From the NCBI RefSeq assembly GCF_022430545.2, contig NZ_CP092488.2, positions 4,092,001 through 4,156,000 of the forward strand: a stretch of 64,000 nt of DNA. Reading direction: 5' to 3'. This DNA comes from Mycobacterium paraterrae. GTDB taxonomy: Bacteria > Actinomycetota > Actinomycetes > Mycobacteriales > Mycobacteriaceae. The position numbers and the translations under genes were made by a program. The notes beneath the pieces are model-generated. The model did no database searches and was not told where the DNA came from. It saw only the letters and a list, made by a program, of their open reading frames with translations. Below, in pieces: positions 17,101-24,839 of this stretch. Numbering within the stretch: the stretch's first letter is position 1; the number at the start of each line of letters is the position of its first letter.

Positions 17101-17645
17101 GCTTCGGCGCCCGCCAGTATGACGTCAACGGCGTCGGACAGGTAATCGATGCTGGCCGCGAAAACGCTGGGTTCGGTCTCGGCGACGATCGGCTGGAGTT
17201 GGGTGATCGCCGCGCTGGTCTGCAGCGGGACGGAAACGGCGCCAGCCAGCACCAAGGCGATGTCGATGGTGGTGTAGTCGACGCTGGTGAAGCCGAGAAC
17301 GCAGACTCGGTCGCCGCGCTTGACCATGCCGTCGGTCAGTGCGCGGGAGAACTGATCCACCCGGTCGGCCAGTTCCCCGTAGGTGACGTGGGAGAACCAG
17401 GGCAGCAGCGTGGCGGTGGTGCGTCCCGTCTGCGGATCTGTGACCAGTTCAAAGGCGCGCTGAGCGAGTGCTGGGCGGTCGGAATAGCCCTCCAGCGCTG
17501 CCTTGATGACGCGGGGAAAGCTTTGGCCGGCGGCCTCGATCGCGGCGCTGACGGCTGGGTCTGGTGCCGCGGCCGCGAATTCGGGGTCGTTGGCGGCCAA
17601 CTCTGCGACGCGACGTTCTTGGTCTTCATGGAGCTCAGTCGACAT
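14133..17645 (-). CDS. fadD9: Carboxylic acid reductase (FadD9/CAR)
   Basis: 1170 residues (1168 in M. tuberculosis FadD9). It reduces carboxylic acids to aldehydes using ATP and NADPH. Order of domains: N-terminal adenylation domain with LLIYTSGSTGAPKGAMY (about 265-280) and YGSTEAGMVLFDG; a carrier domain with LGGDSLS in which Ser685 should carry phosphopantetheine; and a C-terminal NADPH-dependent reductase domain starting VLLTGATGFLGRYLALEWLERM. All three signature motifs are intact. ATG start with GTGAGG upstream. The divergent spacer toward 18107 carries repeated TAACG half-sites. A phosphopantetheinyl transferase must be supplied from elsewhere in the genome. Confidence 0.96.
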   Translation of the reverse strand: MSTELHEDQERRVAELAANDPEFAAAAPDPAVSAAIEAAGQSFPRVIKAALEGYSDRPALAQRAFELVTDPQTGRTTATLLPWFSHVTYGELADRVDQFSRALTDGMVKRGDRVCVLGFTSVDYTTIDIALVLAGAVSVPLQTSAAITQLQPIVAETEPSVFAASIDYLSDAVDVILAGAEAGHTPARLIVFDYRSEIDENRELLNEAHERLAAHAITIETLDEVRERGAKLPATEMAEAGDDDPLALLIYTSGSTGAPKGAMYPQSNVAKMWNRSTKNWFGPSAASITLNFMPMSHVMGRGILYGTLGNGGTAYFSAKSDLSTLLEDLRLVRPTELNFVPRIWEMLYSEYQSEVGRRIAEGADRETVEAQVLAEVGHELLGGRYIFAMTGSAPISPELRSWVESLLDIHLLDGYGSTEAGMVLFDGEIQRPPVVDYKLVDVPDLGYYGTDRPYPRGELLLKTGNMFPGYYKRPETTAGVFDDDGYYRTGDVFAETSPDHLVYVDRRNNVLKLAQGEFVTLAKLEAEFGNSPLVRQIYIYGNSAQPYLLAVVVPSNDALATYDDENLKPRIAESLQAVARQANLQSYEVPRDFIIEKTPFSLENGLLTGIRKLAWPKLKQHYGERLEQLYADLAQGQADELNELRRSGADAPALQTVSRAAAAMLGAAKSDLTPDAHFTDLGGDSLSALTFGNLLHEIFDVDVPVGVIVSPANDLQAIANYIEAERQGTKRPSFAAVHGRDAVEVHASELTLDKFLDEATLTAAPDLPKANREVRTVLLTGATGFLGRYLALEWLERMDLVDGKVIALVRAKTDEEARARLDKTFDSGDPKLLAHYESLAADHLEVVAGDKGEANLGLDPHTWQRLADTVDLIVDPAALVNHVLPYSELFGPNALGTAELIKIALTTKIKPYTYVSTIGVGDQIQPGKFVEDADIREISPTRRINDSYANGYGNSKWAGEVLLREANDLCGLPVAVFRCDMILADTTYAGQLNLPDMFTRLMLSLVATGIAPKSFYELDADGNRQRSHYDGLPVEFIAEAISTLGAQVVEQFQTYHVMNPYDDGIGLDQYVDWLTDAGYSVQRVDDYGTWLQRFEGALRGLPERQRQYSLLPLLHNYQHPDKPINGSMAPTDLFRAAVQEAKIGPDKDIPHISQPVIVKYITDLQLLGLL

Positions 17646-17700
17646 ATCAGAACCTCACAACTGTGTGAATTGGGGAAATCTACCCGTGCCACGCTGCACG

Positions 17701-17729
17701 TAACGAGTACTACGTTAGCAAAGGTAACG
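17701..17729. promoter_or_regulatory. Alternating TAACG/CGTTA half-sites, candidate operator of car
   Basis: TAACG (17701-17705), CGTTA (17713-17717) and TAACG (17725-17729) are spaced by exactly 7 bases each, giving two overlapping 17-bp inverted repeats. They lie 56-84 bases upstream of the car ATG, where an operator would be expected. The remainder of 17646-18086 shows no convincing gene. Confidence 0.6.
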
Positions 17730-18086
17730 ATATTCCAGAGATTTGCGGATGGCGGCAATGTGTGACTCATTGCACGGCCCCGACGCGCGAGAGGCAGTAA
17801 CGGCGTCGGAACCAAGTTGTGTGGGTACCCAGAAAAGATGCGCTCACTACGCCCATGGGCCTCGCTCCGCAATCATTCACCGACGTGCGCTTGCGGGCCT
17901 CGGGCATACCGGTGGTCGTCAAAAGGCCCGAGTCCGAGTGGCGCTAGGGACCGGAAAGCCGTTGATTCATACCGCATCCCGGTCACAAGGTTGCCGGAGG
18001 CGTTGTCGCGCAACGTCGTTCGCCGAGTGGGTTCCGGCATCCGGACGGATTTTTGGGTGTCGACCCATCTGCGACCGGTTCCCGGT

Positions 18087-18102
18087 GTGAATTACCGTTC
18101 AC
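18087..18102. promoter_or_regulatory. GTGAA-N6-TTCAC palindrome before the HTH gene
   Basis: GTGAATTACCGTTCAC lies 4 bases before the ATG at 18107. Its position covers the translation start region, so it could be an autoregulatory site of the HTH protein. The gene has no clear ribosome site. Confidence 0.4.
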
Positions 18103-18106
18103 CATT

Positions 18107-18601
18107 ATGACCCGCACAGACAGGCGTGGAAGGCCGCTGAAAGCCTTTCTGCAAGCCGAAATCACCGGCGCAGACGTCACGATCGAAGAGATGCGCCGGG
18201 CGTGCGGGTTGACGCGGGCCAGCTACTACGGCGAACCCAGTGGCACCGGCCGGGGGTTCGACGATAACTTCCCGAATTCCGAAGAGCTTCGCCAGATAGC
18301 GGAATATTACAAGCTGGGCGACAACGGCTGGGTCAGCCTCTTGGTTGAATTCGGTTGGCTTGAGCCGATTCCCGGCTCTCTGCGGATGCCCTTCACCGCC
18401 GACAAGACGGACGCGCCGCTGACCGCCCCGGTCAGTATGGTCCCCGTGCGCGACGCGCTGGCCCGGTATCAAAACGCGTCGGTTCTCATCATCTCGCCTG
18501 ATGCGGCCGAAGTGTCACTGGCACCGTTGCGCAACGCGCTACAGGAAAACCCCGACGGACTCGTCATGGTGTTCGGCGCCACACCGCTTCGGGACCGCTA
18601 A
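18107..18601 (+). CDS. Small HTH DNA-binding protein
   Basis: 164 residues from MTRTDRRGRPLKAF; an 18-residue longer frame overlaps the palindrome. Residues about 20-80 (VTIEEMRRACGLTRASYY, then SEELRQIAEYYKLGDNGWVSLLVEFGWL) read as an XRE-like helix-turn-helix module as found in mycobacterial and mycophage repressors. The C-terminal part (YQNASVLIISPDAAEVSLAPLRNAL) is a small alpha/beta domain that I do not recognise. It is divergent from car and convergent with gabT (4 bases apart), so it is a candidate local regulator. No ligand can be inferred. Confidence 0.65.
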   Translation: MTRTDRRGRPLKAFLQAEITGADVTIEEMRRACGLTRASYYGEPSGTGRGFDDNFPNSEELRQIAEYYKLGDNGWVSLLVEFGWLEPIPGSLRMPFTADKTDAPLTAPVSMVPVRDALARYQNASVLIISPDAAEVSLAPLRNALQENPDGLVMVFGATPLRDR

Positions 18602-18605
18602 GTCC

Positions 18606-19946
18606 TCAGAGCTCAGCTAGCGCACCGGTCAGCACGTCGAGGCCTTCGTTGAGCAGGTCGTCGGTAATTGTCAACGGCGGCAGAAACCGCACGACATTGC
18701 CGAAGGTGCCTGCCGTCAGCACGATCACGCCGGCGGCGTGCGCTGCGGTCGCTAGAGCGTTGGTCAGCTTGGCGTCGGGCTCGGCGCTGTCTGGTTTGAC
18801 GAATTCCACGGCGATCATCGCGCCGCGGCCGCGCACGTCGCCGATACGGTCGTCGGAGGCTTGCAGCGCATGAAGTCGGTCTTTCATCAGCCGCTCGATC
18901 TGGCGGGCCCGCTCGATGAGCCCGTCGGCCTCGATCGTGTCCAGCGTGGCCAGCGCGGCGGCACACGCGAGTGGGTTGCCGCCGTAGGTGCCACCCACGC
19001 CGCTGGGGTGCGGGGCGTCCATGACGTCGGCGCGGCCAGTGACCGCGGACAGCGGCAACCCGTCGGCGATGCCCTTCGCAATGCAGATCAGGTCGGGCTC
19101 GATGCTCTCGTGCTCGCAGGCGAACATCGCCCCGGTCCGAGCAATGCCCGTCTGCACTTCGTCGGCGATGAACACCACGTTGTTCTCTCGGCACCAGGAG
19201 AGCAGCGCCGGCAGAAAACCTTCTGCGGGCACGATGAAGCCGCCCTCGCCTTGGATGGGTTCGATGATGACCGCCGCCAGGTTGTCGGCACCCACCTGCT
19301 TGGCAATGATTTCGATGGCGCGGCGGGCGGCCAGTTCGCCGTCGGTGGCCATTTCCTTGTCGATCAGGCCGTCGCGGAAGGGATAGGACAGCGGCGCACG
19401 GTAAATCTCTGGCGCGAACGGGCCGAATCCACTCTTGTACGGCATGGATTTCGCGGTGAGCGCCATCGTCATGTTGGTACGGCCGTGATAGGCGTGGTCG
19501 AAGGCAACCACCGCAGACTTCTTCGTATAAGAGCGGGCGATCTTGATCGCGTTTTCAACGGCCTCGGAGCCCGAATTGAACAGCACCGACCGTTTTTCGC
19601 CCGAACCGGGGGCAATTCGGTTGAGCCTTTCGGCGACCGCCACATACTCCTCGTACGGCGTCACCATGAAGCAGGTGTGGGTGAAATCGGCGACCTGTGC
19701 GCGGACCGCGTCGACGACGCGCGGCGCAGAGTTGCCGATCGTGGTGACCGCGATTCCTGACCCGAGGTCGATGAGCCGGTTGCCATCGACGTCTTCGACA
19801 ATCCCGCCCGCCGCGCGCGCGGCGAACACCGGCATGGTCATGCCCACCCCGGCTGAGACCGCTGCGGCGCGGCGTTTGGTCAATTCAAGCGACGCCGGAC
19901 CGGGGATTTCGGTGACGAGGCGGCGGCTCTGTTCAATGGCGGGCAC
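18606..19946 (-). CDS. gabT: 4-aminobutyrate aminotransferase GabT
   Basis: 446 residues from the GTG at 19946, chosen because the M. tuberculosis protein starts at the equivalent QSRRLVTEIPGP block; the frame is open 31 codons further. Class III PLP-dependent aminotransferase that converts 4-aminobutyrate and 2-oxoglutarate to succinate semialdehyde and glutamate. Visible: FNSGSEAVENAIKIAR, DHAYHGRTNMTMALT, IIEPIQGEGGF, IADEVQTGIARTG, and the cofactor lysine in IAKGIADGLPLS (Lys291). All key residues are present. Confidence 0.94.
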   Translation of the reverse strand: MPAIEQSRRLVTEIPGPASLELTKRRAAAVSAGVGMTMPVFAARAAGGIVEDVDGNRLIDLGSGIAVTTIGNSAPRVVDAVRAQVADFTHTCFMVTPYEEYVAVAERLNRIAPGSGEKRSVLFNSGSEAVENAIKIARSYTKKSAVVAFDHAYHGRTNMTMALTAKSMPYKSGFGPFAPEIYRAPLSYPFRDGLIDKEMATDGELAARRAIEIIAKQVGADNLAAVIIEPIQGEGGFIVPAEGFLPALLSWCRENNVVFIADEVQTGIARTGAMFACEHESIEPDLICIAKGIADGLPLSAVTGRADVMDAPHPSGVGGTYGGNPLACAAALATLDTIEADGLIERARQIERLMKDRLHALQASDDRIGDVRGRGAMIAVEFVKPDSAEPDAKLTNALATAAHAAGVIVLTAGTFGNVVRFLPPLTITDDLLNEGLDVLTGALAEL

Positions 19947-20046
19947 GCCAGCAGCGTAGCCCGGCGATGCGACGAGCCGCGAGACTCGGCGAGAAGACGA
20001 CCAGGTGAAATCCAGCCGCGCGCGGGGCGCGGCTGGCAATCAGTTG

Positions 20047-20292
20047 TCAGCCGGCTGCGGTGTGTCCCAACTCGCGGCAGACGTTGCCGTTCGGGTCCCA
20101 CCACTGGCCGGGAGGGCAGTTCAGCGCCGGGCCCTGGCCAAGCGGGCGGCAGATGTTGCTGTAGGCGTCCCAGTACTGGCCGGGCTCGCAGTTCGCGGGC
20201 GGATCGGCCCAGCTGGTAGCGGACGTCGCAAAGGCTACGGCTCCAGCGGCCAACACCAGTGCGCTCGCCAACCGGCCAATAAGATTTTTCAC
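20047..20292 (-). CDS. Small secreted protein with two CxPGQxWD repeats
   Basis: 81 residues from the GTG at 20292, which has GAGGAGG 6 bases upstream. A signal peptide (NLIGRLASALVLAAGAVAFATSATSWADP) is followed by only about 50 mature residues made of two copies of the same motif: CEPGQYWDAYSNICRPLG and CPPGQWWDPNGNVCRELG. Each repeat contains two cysteines 13 apart, so two small disulphide loops are likely. Exported, function unknown. Small proteins of this type are common in mycobacteria. Confidence 0.78.
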   Translation of the reverse strand: MKNLIGRLASALVLAAGAVAFATSATSWADPPANCEPGQYWDAYSNICRPLGQGPALNCPPGQWWDPNGNVCRELGHTAAG

Positions 20293-20364
20293 TTCAGACC
20301 TCCTCGGTAGCCACTGTGAAGTTGCTGAAGGCAACGATTCACTCTTGCCACGATCCGACACGGT

Positions 20365-21117
20365 CTAAACCTGGAAGGCCGGGCCGTCGATCGAATCGAC
20401 CGTAACAAACGAGCTCACAGGTTCGCGGCGAAGTCGACGAGGCCGTCGGACGGGATAACCGAGCGCGATCACCGCGGCCAGCGCCAACGGGTCGGCAGCC
20501 CCAAGAATGGCCTTGACTTCGGCCTCTTCCCGGATCGCGATCGTGGTGATGACGCCACCGAGGCCCTCGTCGCGTGCGGCCAGCATGACGTTCCACGCGA
20601 ACGGATAGATGGATGCGCCCGCGGCGAACGTATAGCGGCCCGCGTCGCGGTCGATCGCGGCCAATTTCGACAAGTCGGCGAACACCGCCAGCAATACCGG
20701 AACCTTATCGAAGTTTTCCGCGAAAACGGCTGGCGCCGAGAGGTTTTCGGCGGCAAGCGCCCGAGCCTCTGCGGCGCGATCGTTGGTCGGTGACCACGGC
20801 CGCAGGCCCGCGGCGGCAAGCGCTTGGTAGTCCCGCCAGCCCTTGAGGTAGCAGTCCCGCAGCCGACGACGGTTCTCGGCATCCTTGATCACCACCACTC
20901 GCCAGGCCTGAGCATTGCTGCCGCTGGGGGCAAATCGGGCGGTGTCGAGCACTCGAGCCAGCACGGCGTCGTCCACGGCCTGATCGGTGAACTCGCGGAC
21001 GGCGCCGGTGCTGCGCAACGCTTCAGCGAGCGGCAACGATGCAGGCCGAGCATCGTGCTGAGGTGGGGGCACCTCCCGCGTGCGGGGGAACGTCGGTCCG
21101 TCGGAGATGGGCTCCAT
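20365..21117 (-). CDS. Nitroreductase-family flavoprotein
   Basis: 250 residues. FMN-dependent NAD(P)H oxidoreductase fold: STGAVREFTDQAVDD at the start of the domain, RFAPSGSNAQAWRVVVIKD (FMN phosphate site), and the GGVITTIA and ALGYPVRRPRRLRREP segments near the C-terminus. The substrate is unknown. Residues 2-24 are low in conserved features and are encoded by a palindromic element (21060-21086), so the true start may lie further downstream; the ATG at 21117 lacks a clear ribosome site. It is divergent from yajC. Confidence 0.8.
   Translation of the reverse strand: MEPISDGPTFPRTREVPPPQHDARPASLPLAEALRSTGAVREFTDQAVDDAVLARVLDTARFAPSGSNAQAWRVVVIKDAENRRRLRDCYLKGWRDYQALAAAGLRPWSPTNDRAAEARALAAENLSAPAVFAENFDKVPVLLAVFADLSKLAAIDRDAGRYTFAAGASIYPFAWNVMLAARDEGLGGVITTIAIREEAEVKAILGAADPLALAAVIALGYPVRRPRRLRREPVSSFVTVDSIDGPAFQV
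21060..21086. repeat. Double-hairpin GC-rich element inside the nitroreductase N-terminus
   Basis: GAGGTG-GGGG-CACCTC (21060-21075) and CCCGC-GT-GCGGG (21075-21086) form two adjacent perfect hairpins sharing one base. The element resembles dispersed palindromic sequences that I recall from other mycobacterial genomes. Confidence 0.4.
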
Positions 21118-21197
21118 CGCTCAATGATCGAGGATGGCGACGGCCTGATGGCACACTGGTGACCGTCCAGCGACGTCGACGAAAGATCTCTGCCTTC

Positions 21198-21527
21198 ATG
21201 AACCAAACGGTTGTGTTCCTGCCGATGCTGATCGTCTTGGGGGCGTTCATGTTCTTTGCGTCGCGCCGTCAGAAGCGCGCGATGCAGGCGACCATCGATC
21301 TGCACGAGTCGCTGGCCATCGGTGATCGAGTGCAAACCACGTCCGGCCTGCACGGCACCATTACGCGGATCACCGACGACGTCGTAGACCTCGAGGTCGC
21401 ACCAGGGGTCGTGACCACCTGGGTGAAATTGGCGGTCGCGAGCCGCATTGAACCGGAAACCCTGGACAACGGGGTCGACGAGGCCGGCGATCTTGCCGAC
21501 GAGCCGGGCCGACTGCCCAACGACTGA
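21198..21527 (+). CDS. yajC: Sec translocon accessory protein YajC
   Basis: 109 residues. One N-terminal transmembrane helix (VVFLPMLIVLGAFMFFASRRQKRA) is followed by the conserved cytosolic YajC domain (LAIGDRVQTTSGLHGTITRITDDVVDLEVAPGVVTTWVKLAV). It forms part of the SecDF-YajC complex that assists protein export. The ATG at 21198 begins the conserved helix; the frame is open further upstream without family similarity. It is the first gene of the yajC-secD-secF run; 121 bases separate it from secD. Confidence 0.94.
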   Translation: MNQTVVFLPMLIVLGAFMFFASRRQKRAMQATIDLHESLAIGDRVQTTSGLHGTITRITDDVVDLEVAPGVVTTWVKLAVASRIEPETLDNGVDEAGDLADEPGRLPND

Positions 21528-21648
21528 GGTTGTGGGCCCGCCACGTACCCTTTTCGGTGCAGTCGAACCGAGCGGGGCGCTGGAGGCCAACGGCGGGGCG
21601 GCGACTTGCAGAACAGCGCAGCGCGCATGAGCGGAGGAGACGCAACAC

Positions 21649-23541
21649 GTGGCATCGCCATCGGCGCCGGTGCACCCTGGCCGCTATCTGGCGGTATTCC
21701 TGGTCTTGCTGATCGGGGTCTACCTGTTGGTGTTCCTCACCGGGAACAAGCGTCCTGACCCTAAGCTCGGAATCGACCTCCAGGGCGGCACGCGGGTGAC
21801 GTTGACCGCGCGGACACCGGACGGATCGCGTCCGACCAAGGAAGCGCTGTCGCAGGCGCAGTCCATCATCAGTGCCCGGGTAAACGGCCTTGGTGTTTCT
21901 GGGTCCGAGGTGATCGTCGACGGTGACAACCTGGTGATCACCGTTCCGGGAACCGACGGAAACGAAGCCCGCAACCTCGGGCAGACGGCGCGTCTCTACA
22001 TCCGGCCAGTAATCAACGCTCTTCCCGTCGACCCCGCCGGCGCGCAGGGTGGTCCGCGGTCACCTGCTCCTCGGGGCCCCCAGGGCGGTCCGGGCGGTGA
22101 GCCGGGAGCGCTCGCACCTGGAGCGGCGCCGGATGCGCCGGCGCCTGGGGCTCAGCCCGGCGGCCCGGCCGAGTTGGCGCCCGCGCCTGATGGTGGGAAT
22201 GCTGGACAACCCAATCCGCCTGCTAACCCGCCCGGTGGCCCGGCAGTTCCGCCGCAGCCGCGTCCCTACCCCCAGGACGCTCCCGCGACCCCGACCCCGG
22301 CGCCACCACCGGCCCCAGCGTCACCGGCCCCAGCGTCGCCCTCGACGGCGGCCGAGCAGCCTGCGCCCGCGGCGCCTCCACCGATCCAGCCGGGTCCGCC
22401 AGACCCGCGCAAGGACCTCGCCGAGCGAATTGCCAAGGAGCGAGAGTGGCGGCAGAGCACGAACAAGGGCGTGCAGTTCTTGGCGCTCCAATATGAGGCC
22501 ACCCGGTGCTTCCAAGAGGACATCCTGGCAGGCAATGACGACCCCCAGCTGCCGCTGGTGACCTGCGACAAGGACCACAAACAGGCCTACCTGCTCGCGC
22601 CGTCGATCATCAGCGGTGACCAGATCGAGAACGCCAGTTCTGGTCTGGATCAGCGCAGTGGCGGTTACATCGTCGATGTCCAGTTCCGCAGCGGTGCGGC
22701 GAACACCTGGGCCGACTTCACTGCCTCGCACATCGGCACTCAGACGGCGTTCACCCTGGACTCGCAGGTGGTCAGCGCACCTCAGATTCGGGAAGCGATT
22801 CCCGGGGGCCGCACGCAGATCACCGGTGGGGACCCGCCGTTCACCGCGAGCTCGGCCAAAGCGCTTGCCAACGTCCTCAAATACGGCTCGCTGCCGCTGT
22901 CGTTCGAGTCGTCGGAAGCTCAAACCGTTTCCGCGACACTGGGATTGACGTCGCTGCGAGCGGGCCTGATCGCCGGCGGTATCGGGCTGATCCTGGTGCT
23001 GCTCTACTCGCTGCTGTACTACCGAGTCCTCGGGGTGCTCACCGCGTTGTCGTTGGCGGCTTCGGGCGCAATGATTTTCGCCATCCTGGTGCTCCTCGGC
23101 AGATACATCAACTACACCTTGGACCTGGCCGGCATCGCGGGTCTGATCATCGGTATCGGCACGACCGCCGATTCGTTCGTGGTCTTCTTCGAACGCATCA
23201 AAGACGAGATCCGCGACGGCAAGCGATTCCGGTCCGCGGTTCCCCGCGGCTGGGTGCGGGCTCGTCGGACGATCCTGTCGGGCAACGCGGTGACCTTCCT
23301 GGCAGCCGCCGTTCTCTACGTGCTGGCGATCGGCCAGGTCAAGGGTTTTGCGTTCACGCTGGGACTCACAACGGCCCTCGACACCGTGGTGGTGTTCCTG
23401 GTGACGTGGCCACTGGTCTACTTGGCGGGCAAGTCGGCCAGGTTGGCGAAGCCGGCATACAACGGCCTGGGCGCGGTCCAGCAGGTCGCGCGCGAACGGA
23501 GCGCAGCGAAGTCCGGAGCCTACGCGACGGAACGGGGGTAG
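21649..23541 (+). CDS. secD: Protein translocase subunit SecD
   Basis: 630 residues (573 in M. tuberculosis). N-terminal helix (YLAVFLVLLIGVYLLVFL), the family motif LGIDLQGGTRVTL, a periplasmic domain, and five C-terminal transmembrane helices including the IAGLIIGIGTTADSFVVFFERIKDE signature. Residues about 130-253 are a Pro/Gly/Ala low-complexity insertion that accounts for the extra length. The GTG start follows CGGAGGAGA. SecD uses the proton-motive force to help pull exported proteins across the membrane together with SecF. Confidence 0.96.
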   Translation: MASPSAPVHPGRYLAVFLVLLIGVYLLVFLTGNKRPDPKLGIDLQGGTRVTLTARTPDGSRPTKEALSQAQSIISARVNGLGVSGSEVIVDGDNLVITVPGTDGNEARNLGQTARLYIRPVINALPVDPAGAQGGPRSPAPRGPQGGPGGEPGALAPGAAPDAPAPGAQPGGPAELAPAPDGGNAGQPNPPANPPGGPAVPPQPRPYPQDAPATPTPAPPPAPASPAPASPSTAAEQPAPAAPPPIQPGPPDPRKDLAERIAKEREWRQSTNKGVQFLALQYEATRCFQEDILAGNDDPQLPLVTCDKDHKQAYLLAPSIISGDQIENASSGLDQRSGGYIVDVQFRSGAANTWADFTASHIGTQTAFTLDSQVVSAPQIREAIPGGRTQITGGDPPFTASSAKALANVLKYGSLPLSFESSEAQTVSATLGLTSLRAGLIAGGIGLILVLLYSLLYYRVLGVLTALSLAASGAMIFAILVLLGRYINYTLDLAGIAGLIIGIGTTADSFVVFFERIKDEIRDGKRFRSAVPRGWVRARRTILSGNAVTFLAAAVLYVLAIGQVKGFAFTLGLTTALDTVVVFLVTWPLVYLAGKSARLAKPAYNGLGAVQQVARERSAAKSGAYATERG

Positions 23542-23545
23542 CGAG

Positions 23546-24835
23546 ATGGCGTCAAATGCAGACACAACTGGCACCGACGACACGACCGCCGTCGAGATCG
23601 ACAAGGAGACGGCGCGCGTGGTTCGCCCGAGCGGCGACGACTCGGCGGTTCTGCCGCACCACAGCTTCCTGTCCCGGCTGTACAGCGGTACCGGTGCCTT
23701 CGAGGTGGTCGGACGACGCACGTTGTGGTACGCGATCAGCGGGGTGATCGTCGCGATCGCGATCATCAGCATCCTGTTGCGCGGCTTCACCTTTGGCATC
23801 GATTTCAAGGGCGGCACGACGATGTCGATGCCGGTTGTCGGCGACAAGGGACACGCCACCGTCAGCCAGGTCGAGGATGTCTTCCGAAAGACGCTGGGCA
23901 ATGACCCGGAGACGGTGGTGATCGTCGGCAGCGGATCGTCGGCGACTGTGCAGATTCGCTCGGAAACCTTGTCGAACGACAAGACCGAGAAGCTGCGCGA
24001 CGCGCTGTTCGACCAGTTCGCGCCTAAGGGTTCCGACGGACAGCCCAGCAAGAAGGCCATCTCGGATTCCGCGGTGTCATCGACGTGGGGCGGGCAGATC
24101 ACCAAGAAGGCGGTCATCGCCCTGGTGGTGTTCCTGGTGCTGGTCAGCCTGTACATCACCGTCCGCTACGAGCGCTACATGGCGATATCCGCGCTCACCA
24201 CCATGGTTTTCGACCTGACCGTCACCGCCGGTATTTACTCGCTGGTCGGTTTCGAGGTCACCCCGGCCACCGTCATCGGTCTGCTGACGATCCTGGGTTT
24301 TTCGCTCTACGACACGGTGATCGTGTTCGACAAGGTCGAGGAGAACACCCACGGCTTCCAACACACCACCCGGCGTACCTTCGCCGAAGAAGCCAACCTC
24401 GCGATCAACCAGACCTTCATGCGATCGATCAACACCAGCCTGATGTCGACGCTGCCGGTGCTGGCCCTGATGGTGGTGGCAGTGTGGCTGCTCGGTGTCG
24501 GCACCCTCAAGGACCTGGCTCTGGTGCAGCTGGTCGGCATCATCGTCGGCACCTACTCGTCGATCTTCTTCGCCACGCCGCTACTGGTCACGCTGCGCGA
24601 ACGCACCGAGTTGGTTCAGACTCACACCCGTCGGGTGCTGCGCCGACGCGGACCCGATGGCACCAAGGCCCCGATCAGCAAGCGACAAAGCGCCTCGACC
24701 GAGGACTCGGCGGAGTCGGCGCCGGCTGCTGTTGCCGCAACGCCGCCGCCCAGCAAGCCGGCCCCCGGCGCCAGGCCCGCGCGCAACCCTGCAGGCCGCC
24801 ACGCGCGGCCGACCGGCAAGCAGAACAAACGCTAA
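23546..24835 (+). CDS. secF: Protein translocase subunit SecF
   Basis: 429 residues. SecF signatures: FGIDFKGGTTMSMPV after helix 1, then five helices at about residues 185-345 with GLLTILGFSLYDTVIVFDKVEENT. The extended cytosolic tail (about 80 residues) is Ala/Pro-rich and ends in basic residues. It starts 4 bases after secD and is followed 4 bases later by the lipoprotein gene, so secD, secF and downstream genes are cotranscribed. Confidence 0.96.
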   Translation: MASNADTTGTDDTTAVEIDKETARVVRPSGDDSAVLPHHSFLSRLYSGTGAFEVVGRRTLWYAISGVIVAIAIISILLRGFTFGIDFKGGTTMSMPVVGDKGHATVSQVEDVFRKTLGNDPETVVIVGSGSSATVQIRSETLSNDKTEKLRDALFDQFAPKGSDGQPSKKAISDSAVSSTWGGQITKKAVIALVVFLVLVSLYITVRYERYMAISALTTMVFDLTVTAGIYSLVGFEVTPATVIGLLTILGFSLYDTVIVFDKVEENTHGFQHTTRRTFAEEANLAINQTFMRSINTSLMSTLPVLALMVVAVWLLGVGTLKDLALVQLVGIIVGTYSSIFFATPLLVTLRERTELVQTHTRRVLRRRGPDGTKAPISKRQSASTEDSAESAPAAVAATPPPSKPAPGARPARNPAGRHARPTGKQNKR

Positions 24836-24839
24836 GGCG

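Noticed and set aside
22321..24159. 612-codon minus-strand frame inside secD-secF
   Set aside because: It is a high-GC shadow of the well-recognised secD and secF genes and has no domain.
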